Source of the DNA: Saccopteryx bilineata
Taxonomy: Eukaryota > Chordata > Mammalia > Chiroptera > Emballonuridae
Reading direction: 5' to 3'
Assembly (NCBI RefSeq): GCF_036850765.1
Contig: NC_089492.1
Coordinates: 70,184,982-70,248,981, forward strand
DNA length: 64,000 nucleotides
Shown here: piece by piece, positions 33,490 to 42,635 of the stretch
Position numbering within the stretch: position 1 is the first letter of the stretch
Layout of the letters: every line of letters begins with the position of its first letter
Position numbers and translations under genes: made by a program
Notes under the pieces: generated by a model
Told to the model about the DNA's origin: nothing
The model's input: only the letters and a program-made list of their open reading frames with translations
Database searches by the model: none

Positions 33490-34236
33490 TTTGATGCCTT
33501 TTAAATAATTATACTGAGGCATAACTCACGTTCCATGGAATTCACCTGCATTCTAAATGTACAATCCAGTGCTTTTAAATGATTCACAGAGTTGTGCATC
33601 CATCATCATAATCAATTTTAGAACATTTTCATTACCCCTAAAAAGAAACTCTGTATCCCTCAGCCATCACGCCTCCCAGTCTCTCCATCTCCCTGGTTGG
33701 CCCTAGGCAAACACTAATTTACTTTCTATAGATTTGCCTATTCTGGACATTTTGTATAAATGAGCTTATACGATACATAGTCTTTTATGACTAACTTCTT
33801 TCACATAGCATAATGATTTCAAGATTAATGCATATTGTAGCATGTATCAGAACTTCATTTCTTTTGATTGCCGAATAATACTGCATTGTATGGATATACC
33901 GACATTTTATTAATGCATTCGTCAGCTAATGGATATTTAGGTTGTTTCCACCTTTGGGGTCTTAAGAATAATGCTGTGATGAACATTTGTGTCCAAGTTT
34001 TTATGTGGGCCTGTGTTTTCATTTCTCCTAAGTATATAGCTAGAAATGAAATTGCTGGGTCTTAGGCTAACTCTAGTTTAACCTTTGAGGTGCTGTCAGA
34101 CTGATCTCTAAGGAGGCTGCATCATTTTACATGTCCATCAGCAGTGTATGAGGTTTCAGTTCCTCCACAACCTCACCAATACTTGTTATTATCTGTCTTT
34201 CTGGTTCTAGCCATCCTGGTGAATGCGCAGTACTAT
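33490..34236 (-). mobile_element. L1 LINE (3'UTR and ORF2 end), antisense
   Basis: 'attatactgaggcataactc' starts an antisense L1 3'UTR. 'cattcgtcagctaatggata' and 'tgaaattgctgggtcttagg' are reverse complements of the ORF2 end, as at 2425-3595. Old and disrupted. A family A SINE lies at its right-hand end. Confidence 0.82.
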
Positions 34237-34247
34237 ATAATGCCCTT

Positions 34248-34668
34248 TTTTTTTTTTTTCCTGTATTTTTCTGAAGCCGGAAACGGGAGAGTCAGTCAGA
34301 CAGACTCCCGCATGCGCCCGACCGGGATCCACCCGGCACGCCCACCAGGAGGCGACGCTCTGCCCACCAGGGGACGACGCTCTGCCCATCAGGGGGCGAT
34401 GCTCTGCCCCTCCGAGGCATCGCTCTGTTGCGACCAGAGCCACTCTAGCGCCTGGGGCAGAGGCCAAGGAGCCATCCCCAGTGCCCGGGCCATCTTTGCT
34501 CCAGTGGAGCCTCAGCTGCGGGAGGGGAAGAGAGAGACAGAGAGGAAGGAGAGGGGGAGGGGTGGAGAAGCAGATGGGTGCTTCTCCTGTGTGCCCTGGC
34601 CGGGAATCGAACCCAGGACTTCTGCACGCCAGGCCAACGCTCTACTACTGAGCCAACTGGCCAGGGCC
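34248..34668 (-). mobile_element. SINE, family A, antisense, three internal units
   Basis: From a T run through 'ccggaaacgggagagtcagt' and three consecutive 'ac/atgctctgccc' units (34340-34412), then 'gaatcgaacccaggacttct' (B-box complement) to the head complement 'gagccaactggccagggc'. 'ataatgcc' flanks it at 34237-34244 and 34669-34676. High CpG content. It has the most internal units of the six A copies here. Confidence 0.92.
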
Positions 34669-34778
34669 ATAATGCCTTTTTTAAAACCAATTTCTCTGCT
34701 GGGTTTTTTTTTTTTTTAAGTAACACCACTTAATTGTGAGGAAATAGCAAGAGTCTTTCAAATAAAGGGTTGGCTCTT

Positions 34779-35530
34779 GGAGCTATACTATTTCCACTTG
34801 AATTTATAAAGCTGTAGCTTGTCTGCCTGGAGAAACAGTGTCCCATTACAAGGGGGCCCTTTACTCCTGTCTGAGGAAATATATTTAAAAAGATACAGCC
34901 ACTATGGAAAACACTGTGGAGGTACCTCAGAAAATTAAGAATAGAATTACTATATGACCAAGCAACCCCTCTTCAGGGTATCTACCCCAAAATTTTGAAA
35001 ACATACATTCATAAAGATATATGCACCCCTATATTCATGCAGCATTATTCATGCTGGCAGGACATGAATACAGCTGAAGTCCTTAGATAAATAGTTGCAT
35101 AAAGATGTGGTATGTATATACAATGAAATATTACTCAGCCATAAGAAAAGTCAAAATACTGCCATTTGTGAAAGCTTGGATGGACCTTGAGAATGTCAGG
35201 CTAAGTGAAAAAAGTCAGACAGAAAAAGTTATAACCACATGATTTCATTCATACGTGGGATATAAAACTGAAATCAACAATTGAACGAACAAGAAAAACA
35301 AATTCTCCTAGACATAGACAACAGTGTGGTGGTTACCAGAGGGAGGAGGGGTGGGGTTAGTAAAAGGTAAAGCGGGTCAAATATTGTATATATACATGGT
35401 GATGGAAGATGATTTGGCTTTGGGTGGTGGGCACACAATGCTACATAGATCATGTATCATAGAAATGTACACTTGAAACCTATATAATCTTATTAACCAA
35501 TGTCACCCCAATAAATGTAATTTTTAAAAA
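34779..35530 (+). mobile_element. L1 LINE 3' end, sense, with flanking duplication
   Basis: L1 sequence is clear from about 34890 ('acagccactatggaaaacac') through 'ctatatgaccaagcaacccc' and 'tactcagccataagaaaagt' to the end 'gtcaccccaataaatgtaat'. 'gttggctctt' is found exactly at 34769-34778 and 35531-35540. If that is the target duplication, about 110 bp before 34890 belong to the insertion although I do not recognise them as L1. Confidence 0.82.
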
Positions 35531-35734
35531 GTTGGCTCTTTATCCGCAACCCTCTCTTGACCTTATATACTTTAAATGATTAAAAAATCCTGTAAAAATG
35601 TTCAAAAAAAGAATGGGGCTTCCAATTAAATCAGTTGCAGGCCTTGAAACTGATTCAGGTCAAGCGTCATCTTCTCCAGGAAGCCATCCCAGGGCCCCCA
35701 GTGTGAATACTTCAGCCCTTCCCTGTGCTCTCAG

Positions 35735-36342
35735 ATACCTGTACCCCATATACCTTGTACCCCATATACCTTGTGCCCCATATACCTTGTGCCCCATATA
35801 CCTGTGCCCCATATACCTGTACCCCATATACCTTGTGCCCCATATACCTTGTGCCCCATATACCTGTGCCCCATATACCTGTACCCCATATACCTTGTGC
35901 CCCATATACCTGTGCCCCATATGCCTGTACCCCATGTACCTGTACCCCATACACCTGTACCCCATATACCTGTGCCCCATTACCTGTATCCTATATGCCT
36001 GTACCCCATATACCTGTGTTCCATATACCTGTATCCCATATGCCTGTACCCCACATACCTGTACCCCATATACCTGTATCCCATATGCCTGTACCCCATA
36101 TACCTATACCCCATATACCTGTATCCCATATGCCTGTACCCCATATACCTGTGCCCATATACCCCTGTACCTCATATACCCCTGTAGCCCATATACCTGT
36201 GCCCCATATACCTATATCCCATATACCTGTACCCCATATACCTGTGCCCCATATACCTGTATCCCATATACCTTGTGCCCCATATACCTGTGCCCCATAT
36301 GCCTGTACCCCATATGGCTGTACCTCATATACTTGTGCCCAG
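35735..36342. repeat. Minisatellite block 1, 15-16 bp unit
   Basis: About 40 tandem copies of 'ccccatatacctgta', with variants ending 'tgtg' and longer 16 bp units reading 'ccttgtg'. Units contain no stop codon in any + frame, so frames of 138-270 codons encoding repeated Pro-Ile-Tyr-Leu/Pro-His-Ile-Pro appear on the + strand and Tyr-Met-Gly repeats on the minus strand. Overlapping frames on both strands show they are a by-product of the repeat and not a protein gene. Confidence 0.95.
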
Positions 36343-36976
36343 AGGAGGATTTAATGAAGCCCCAACTTCTAAAGAGCACTGCAAAACCCAAACTTTACAC
36401 TTTTTTCTAATGACACCAAGTTTGGTTGTTTTTTGTTTGTTTGTTTGTTTTTTGTATTTTTCTGAAGCTGGAAACGGGGAGGCAGTCAGACAGACTCCCG
36501 CATGCGCCCAACCGGGATCCACCTGGCATGCTCACCAGGGGGTGATGCTCTGCCCATCTGGGACATTGCTCTGTTGCAACCAGATCCATTCTAGCACCTG
36601 AGGCAGAGGTCATAGAGCCATCCTCAGTGCCCAGGCCAAGTTTGCTCCAGTGGAGCCTTGGCTGTGGGAGGGGAAGAGAGAGACAGAGAGGAAGGAGAGG
36701 GGGAGGGGTGGAGAAGCAGATGGGCACTTCTCCTGTGGGCCCTGGCCGGGAATCTAACCTGGGACTCCTGCACGCCAGGCCAATGCTCTACCACTGAGCC
36801 AACCAGCCAGAGCCCCAAGTTTGGTTTTATATGTGCAATTTTAACATTAACAGTACAAATATTTTTTATTTATTTAAAAATATGATTAACATGTATTTTA
36901 TTTTCCCTGTTTCTCTTTTTTTTAAGGGGCCCAATATATTATTCTGCACCCAGGGTCTCAACCAACCTTAATCCAC
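36343..36976 (+). repeat. Unclassified dispersed repeat between minisatellite blocks
   Basis: Without the SINE at 36428-36814 this is about 250 bp containing 'gatttaatgaagccccaact', 'ttttttctaatgacaccaag', 'atgtgcaattttaacattaa' and 'aaggggcccaatatattatt'. The same blocks in the same order are on the minus strand at 42381-42635. Not a family I recognise. Confidence 0.8.
36428..36814 (-). mobile_element. SINE, family A, antisense
   Basis: From a (gttt)n/T-rich end through 'ctggaaacggggaggcagtc', one 'gggggtgatgctctgcccat' unit and 'gcagatgggcacttctcctg' to the head complement 'gagccaaccagccagagc'. 'ccaagtttggtt' flanks it exactly at 36416-36427 and 36815-36826. Confidence 0.92.
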
Positions 36977-37285
36977 CTATGCTTGTACCCTATATACCTG
37001 TACTCCATATACTTGTACTTAATATACCTGTACCTCATATACCTGTACCCCATATACCTGTGCTCCATATACCTGTACTTCATATACCTGTGCTCTATAT
37101 ACATGTACTTCATATACCTGTGACCCATATACCTGTGCTCCATATACCTGTACCCCATATACCTGTACCTCATAGCCCTGCGCTCAATATAGCTGTGCTC
37201 TATATACATGTACCTCATACCTGTGCTCCATACACCTGTGCACCATATAACTGTATTCTGTACACCTGTGCTGCATACCATCACA
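36977..37285. repeat. Minisatellite block 2, 15 bp unit
   Basis: About 20 copies of the same unit as block 1 in the same orientation, but more diverged ('cctgtactccatata', 'cctgtacttcatata', 'ctctatatacatgta'). Open frames of about 110 codons on both strands are by-products. Confidence 0.92.
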
Positions 37286-37289
37286 AAGG

Positions 37290-37440
37290 ACATGCTCCTT
37301 GAGGGCAGATACTGTGTCTTTCAGCTCTGAACCCCAAGGAATTTCTATATCCCAAACTATGTCTAGTACTCTGTCTGCCTGGTATGGAGTAAGAGCTTAA
37401 TAAATAATGATGAATGAATGAATGAATTTGTCAGCAATGT
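37290..37440 (+). repeat. L2 LINE 3' end, sense
   Basis: 'gctccttgagggcagatact', 'gtgtctttcagctctgaacc' and 'gagcttaataaataatgatg' followed by (aatg)n is the sense L2 3' terminus. Confidence 0.65.
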
Positions 37441-39371
37441 GGTGATATGTTAGTAAATTGCTCATTTACTTGTAAGCCTCTTTATTCTCCTCAATTGTAG
37501 ACATCATTCTTCCTATTGTAACACCCAATTAATATATCACTAAACACCATATTGTGAAGCATATGGCTTGATATGGAAGTCAGATAGCTCCAGATATGAA
37601 TATTTACTCAGTTTTGGGGAAACTATTCTTACCTTTGCTCTGGGTACTAAGTATTCTGCGAGCAGGCATCACAGCTGCAGGCCACAGATTTTCTTCTTGA
37701 TAATACATAATGGCTCTTGTTTAAACTTCAATTAGTCAGATGAACCTGTGCCCTTAAAAGAGACCTTTAGAAAAGATGGCCCAGGATCCTCTGGACCACA
37801 CTTCTCATGGACCTAACCAGTGAGTTGGAACACAGCTTTTGCTCCTACTTGTAGGGGACTCAGTTAAGGCAAGCCCAATAAATCCCCTCACCTGTAAAGT
37901 GCACTGCTAGCCCATCACAGACATGGCATGCCCTGATCCATCAATCTGGTGACAGCATCTCTGTCTCAAAGCCTCTTTTTCTTTTGTGTCAGATGAAGAG
38001 GACATCACTTCTGTTGTTTTTTAAATTGACGCAGAACAGCAGTAGCCACGTGCTTTGGGTGTATTCCAACATTAGTTGGCTTTTAACTTCTTTCCGTCTT
38101 TTCCCTCACAAGGATGACATGAGGCTTCACAGGAGAATTTCTGTCCAATTGTTTAAAATGAATAATGTAAACCTAGCAGATATCCATGTCATTGGTCAAT
38201 GAAATCATAGTGTCTGCAAGCCAGCGGAGGTTGGTTTGGGTTTTATTCTAGTTGTCTAGTGAATTATTAATTAATGTAATGATTTTATTATGTGATGATT
38301 AGTTTAAGTAATTATTGCACATTCATGTTTTCTAATTCTAATAAGAACCTTGTTACTAAAAGAGATGCTGTACCTTAACTGTTCTTTTCTAAGTGAACGT
38401 CTGAAAAATACTGGCTCAGGTGCCTGAACTGCAGCCCAGACAGGGAGATGTAGGATGCATTGTTCTGAATGGATGTGGTGAGAAACGTGAAAGCAGTCAA
38501 AATGGAGGGCCCTGGTGGAGTACCAGGAGAAGGGCATGTCTGGGCCAGAGGTACACATCCATGTCCATGGACGGCTCCATCCAGGCTCTTGAAGAATGAA
38601 ATGTGACTCCGCCCTGTATCCCAGTATCCCCACCACTCATCACAAATCAAATCACCCTTCAGTGGGACAGTGTCTCTTTCTTCCTCTTAAGTTCTCACTT
38701 ATCAAAATCAGAACTAGGCAGGTGGCCAGAATTGGAGAGTGGTAGGGAGGTTGTACAGAGTAGAAATCGGTCACCCAGGAAAATGACCCTCCAGTCCAAG
38801 CCAGTCTCATGCTCTCACAGGGAAGAAAATCCCAGAGGTAAGAAGTGGGTTGGTAATGACGGCAGAGGTTTCAGTAGCCTTCAGAGGCAGAGAGAAATGG
38901 GCGTATGCCTCCAAGCGAGCTAGGCGGTTTAGAGGGAGAAGCAGGCACAAGGAACACTCACAGAGCCTCTTTGAGCATTTATATACATTAGGAAGGGGGC
39001 CATGGAGCAGGGCTGCATTGTGACCTTCACGGGCCCTAGGCACTTTGACCTCTATGGGCTCCTCCCTCCACCGAAAACTTGTAAAAAATTATATTTTACA
39101 ACTGCATTGGAATAATCCAGTCTGGATTCATTATTATGTATTAGTTGTTCTACCCACTTTTTTCTTCTGATTTTAAATGAACTTAAAATGAAAACATTAA
39201 TTGGGCCCCTAGATCACAGCCCTGGGCAGAGTGCACACACATCTAATGGGCCAGACGGCCACATCAGGGAGGACCTGAACTTTTCCCATGTGACACACTC
39301 ATCAAAAGGAAACCGGGTGTCCTAGGATCCAAAGCAGTAAGGTAATGGCTGAAATATTACTTCTTTGACCT
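37441..39371. other. Mostly unrecognised 1.9 kb
   Basis: Open frames of 72-110 codons on both strands overlap one another without known motifs. 39015-39240 begins with 'gggccctaggcactttgacc' and ends 'gggcccctagatcacagccc', with a faint resemblance to the unclassified repeat at 36343-36976, too weak to assert. Confidence 0.4.
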
Positions 39372-39485
39372 TTACTAGCTGTGCTGGTCCAGAGCACTGT
39401 AGTGTTTCAAAGGTTGAAAGCTTTGCAAGGCATCATTCATTCAATAAACATCCACTGAATGAGCAGCCTCTGTGTGCCAGGCAAT
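39372..39485 (+). repeat. Inverted duplication, arm 1 (114 bp)
   Basis: Reverse complement of 39892-40005 with about four mismatches. It starts 'ttactagctgtgctggtcca' (LTR terminal sequence) and ends 'cctctgtgtgccaggcaat'. The LTR portion stops after about 25 bp, so this arm looks like the derived copy. Confidence 0.92.
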
Positions 39486-39494
39486 ATGACCTTT

Positions 39495-39865
39495 AAGCTA
39501 TATGACCTTGAGCAAATTAGTTAGTATCTAAGTCTTGGCTTCCTCATAAATCATAATTATGAGGATTTAAATGAGATAGCTACAAAATACTTGGCCTACT
39601 GCCTGCTTCCAAGTACTAAGAAAATGGTAGCTATTAGTAGTAACAACAACTTTGTGATATATAGAAAAACTTAGAGTCCAAGAGGTTTCTTTCTTTTTCT
39701 TTTTTGTTTTTACACACTGGCTGTGTGGCTTAGTCCTATCATCTGTCATCTCTGCTCTGCCAACCTCACAGGACTGCTGAAAGAACACGTGAGATAACAG
39801 ATGTAGAAGCATGTTTGTTATAGCCAAAAGCATTACATGCAGGGATCACTGTTATTATCAAAGCA
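39495..39865 (+). repeat. MIR-type SINEs, sense (two pieces)
   Basis: 39495-39650 has 'tatatgaccttgagcaaatt', 'cttggcttcctcataaatca' and 'gaggatttaaatgagatagc'. 39715-39865 has 'ctggctgtgtggcttagtcc', 'caacctcacaggactgctga' and 'gtgagataacagatgtagaa'. Both follow MIR order, separated by a T-rich stretch, and lie between the inverted arms. Confidence 0.55.
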
Positions 39866-39891
39866 GCTGAAAATGATGTAGAGAGGTGTCC

Positions 39892-40005
39892 ATTGCCTGG
39901 CACACAGAGGCTGTTCATTCAGTGGATGTTTATTGAATGAATGATGCCTTGCAAAGCTTTCAACCTTTGAAACACTACAGTGCTGCGGGCCAGCACAGCT
40001 AGTAA
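39892..40005 (-). repeat. Inverted duplication, arm 2 (114 bp)
   Basis: Starts 'attgcctggcacacagaggc' (MIR/L2-like 3' end, continuous with the MIR before it) and runs into the first 25 bp of the LTR at 39981. It is continuous with intact sequence on both sides, so it is probably the original copy. Confidence 0.9.
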
Positions 40006-40503
40006 TTGTCCAGGTCCTGAGTGGAATGAAGAAATAAACTAAGAAAGGAAAAGGATGGGATCAGGAGGTCTCTGCACAGCTGATAGCTTGCAAGAGCAAG
40101 TCTCCACCTCCCAACTGCTTTATTTATAGGGCAGAGCAAAGTCATTAGCAAATCAAAGAGATCTCTGATACAAAATCACATTTCCAAGACAACCCAGGAA
40201 TTCTCCCAAGTGCAGAAAACCCTCCACCCTGCATAACATCTTAACTTCACAAAACAACGGGTAAACATAGCTAACATGGAAGTGTAGAGAAGGGCATATA
40301 TATTGCCTTTACCAACTTAAACAAACAGTCAGAGTTTGTGGGGAAGAACTTAGCCTTTAGCAACTTAATCAAGCAAATGAGGTGGGGGGATGAGACGAGT
40401 ACAAATACTCAGCTTCATAGCCAATATGGAGTTGTATGGAAGAGCTTAGCCTATAGCTTACGCCTTAAACTGCGAGGGCTTTGCCAGCTTGCAGTCTCCC
40501 ACA
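39981..40503 (-). mobile_element. Solo LTR, class II (ERVK-like) endogenous retrovirus, antisense
   Basis: On the minus strand the unit begins 'tgtgggagactgcaagctgg' and ends 'ctggcccgcagca', giving TG...CA ends over about 520 bp. A combined TATA/polyadenylation region ('ccctataaataaagcagttg') lies about three-quarters along, as in class II LTRs. Flanking hexamers 'ctacag' (39975-39980) and 'ctacat' (40504-40509) differ by one base, compatible with a 6 bp target duplication. No gag, pol or env sequence is adjacent, so it is a recombined, non-coding remnant. Confidence 0.65.
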
Positions 40504-40639
40504 CTACATTATCCACTGGTGTACTTAATGGTGAAAAGCATTTCAAAGGCAGCCCAAGACAAAGATATTAAATATTTCATATGAGAAGGATATTGTAACA
40601 AGTGACCCACAACTATAACTTGCACCAACATGTAAGTGT

Positions 40640-40765
40640 CGTCCTAGATTGCGGACTTCCAGGAGGGACCATTCTTTGTGTTTTTGTATCCCATCCGTTT
40701 TTCATCCCAGGGTTGGAAGAATCTCTCAGTAAGTGCTTGGAAATTGCATTGAGTTGAATTTATCC
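40640..40765 (+). repeat. L2 LINE 3' end, sense
   Basis: 'ggacttccaggagggaccat', 'tgtgtttttgtatcccatcc' and 'cagtaagtgcttggaaattg' follow the sense L2 3' end. Confidence 0.5.
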
Positions 40766-41510
40766 AATCAGATGAAGATTGGCTGCTCTTGTAGCCAATC
40801 ATCTTGCTTCATGCTGAAGCTTTCTTAATTCTAGTCTTTCTCCCAAGCTCTTCCTTTACAATGTAAGCCAGTAAGACTCTCAAATTCAAAAGGGCTTTCA
40901 ATACACACTATTTGAATGGATAATAAGTTATGCACTGTGCTTTTATGTTAAATGTGTGTTGCTAGCCCTACAGCTAGCAAGTGCTTGAGAAAATATACAT
41001 TTGTATCATTAGCAATAAGCTAATAGAATAAGCTCAGATGACATCTTAATCAAACTAGACTTCAGAATTCCACTCCTGATTCTCACCCGTGTGAATCATC
41101 CCACAAGCCCATTGCACCTGGAAGGAGGATCATGACCCGATCTAGGAGTGTCTATTGAGGGGACCCATGCTGCCCACTCTTTCCTCAGCTTTGGAAGGGG
41201 ACCCTCAATGTTCGAAAACAATGTGCTTGCATGTGAAGGACTCAGGCCATCTCATCAGCATTGCACAGTCTGTTGACTCTTTGAAGCTGTGACAACTCGC
41301 CTGTTATGACAGAGAGTGTCTCTGGAGAAGTGGTATGTGGTACATTCTGTAAACACTGCTTCTTTTGGCAGCATCTGAGGATAGATGAGCATCTCAGTGG
41401 TGCAGCTGTGGTGATAACTGCCTGACATTCTCAGCAGAAAGGGCACTGGCCATCTTTCTCAGGCAAATAGTTTTGTGAGAAAAGCCCTGTTCCAAATATC
41501 TCTTTAAAAG
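40766..41510. other. Unrecognised stretch
   Basis: No gene or named repeat seen. Confidence 0.4.
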
Positions 41511-41520
41511 GTATATCTCT

Positions 41521-41917
41521 GGCCCTGGCTGGTTGGCTCAGTGGTAGAATGTCAGTCCAGCAAGTGGATGTCCCAGGTTTAATTCCCAGTAAGGGTACAC
41601 AGTAGAAGCGACCATCTGCTTCTCCACCCTTCCCCCTTCTCTCTCTCTCTCTCTCTCTCTGTTTCTCTTCCCCTCCTGCAGCCATGGCTCAATTGGCTCA
41701 ACCGAGTTGGCCTCAAGTGCTGAGGATGGCTCCATGGCCTCTGCCTCAGGTGCTAAAAAAATGGCTTCAGAAAAAAAAAAAGTGGCTTCGGTTGCAAAGG
41801 AGCAACAGCCCCAGATGGTCAGAGCATTGCCCCCTAGTGAGCATTCCTGGTGGATCCTGGTTGGGATGCATGTGAAAATCTGTCTCTCTGCCTCCCCTCC
41901 TCTCACTAAAATAAATA

Positions 41918-41948
<31 letters not shown>

Positions 41949-42170
41949 GAAGCAACCATCTGCTTCTCTTCCCCTCCCTCTCCCTCTTCTCTCCCTCTTC
42001 TCTCCTGCAGCCAATAGCTCAACTGGTTCAAGCGTCAGCCTGGGCGCTGAGGATAGGTTGGGCAATTTGAGCATTGGCCCCAGACGGGGGTTGCTGGGTG
42101 GATCCCAGTCAGGGTGCATGTGGGAGTCTGTCTCACTATCTTCCCTCTTCTCACTTTAAGGAAAAAAAAA
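41521..42170 (+). mobile_element. SINE, family A/B, compound (one full unit plus headless second unit)
   Basis: Unit 1 (41521-41945) has head 'ggccctggctggttggctca', B-box region 'caggtttaattcccag', body and an (aat)n tail. Unit 2 (about 41946-42170) lacks the tRNA head, starting at 'agaagcaaccatctgcttct', then 'ccaatagctcaactggttca', 'ctgggtggatcccagtcagg' and an A tail. One near-matching flank pair, 'gtatatctct' (41511-41520) and 'gtgtatctct' (42171-42180), encloses both. Confidence 0.85.
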
Positions 42171-42380
42171 GTGTATCTCTTTCGGTGACTCTGATGTGCA
42201 TCCTCTACTCAGTCTCATCCTTTCCCCACCAATTCTGATGCAGTGATGGTTGTATGCGCAGTGGGACAGGCCTGGATAGTTGTTTGAAAGTTAACTGGCT
42301 TTATTTCTGGAGAGGAAAAAAAAAGTATAATTTGTGGAGGCTTCTGTGACTCACCTCTGTCCTGAAAATGACTGTCATTC

Positions 42381-42635
42381 AGAGGCAGATTAAAGTCAGT
42401 TGAGGCCCTAGGTACAGAAGAAAATATTGGGCCCCTTAAGAAAGAAAGGGAAAATAAAAATATATTTTAACCATATTTTTAAATAAGTAAAAAATATTAT
42501 GTACTATTAATGTCAAAATTGCACATAAAAAAACCAAACTTGGTGTCATTAGAAAAAAGTATAAAGTTTAAGTTTTGCGGTGCTCTTCCGAAGTTGGGGC
42601 TCAGGATGCATGCCCGGTGTGCCTGTCATTAAATC
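42381..42635 (-). repeat. Unclassified dispersed repeat, second copy
   Basis: Minus-strand blocks 'gatttaatgacaggcaca', 'gccccaacttcggaagagca', 'ttttttctaatgacaccaag', 'tgtgcaattttgacattaat' and 'aaggggcccaatattttctt' match 36343-36976 in order. It carries an extra 'ccgggcatgcatcctga' segment absent from the other copy and no SINE. No minisatellite adjoins it. Confidence 0.8.

Noticed and set aside
33245..33508. Lys/Arg-rich 87-codon frame as a histone or ribosomal pseudogene
   Set aside because: No recognisable family signature, and the end of the frame runs into antisense L1.
34144..34719. 191-codon open frame
   Set aside because: It covers a family A SINE in antisense; similar peptides recur at every A copy.
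35598..36410. 270-codon open frame rich in Pro, Ile, Tyr and Leu
   Set aside because: It is a read-through of a stop-free 15-16 bp minisatellite. Overlapping long frames exist in other frames and on the other strand.
36977..37285. CRISPR-like array
   Set aside because: The units are contiguous 15 bp repeats without unique spacers, in a mammalian context.
39981..40503. Complete provirus
   Set aside because: Only one LTR is present and no internal retroviral sequence adjoins it.
41538..42119. 193-codon open frame on the minus strand
   Set aside because: It lies wholly inside the compound SINE.
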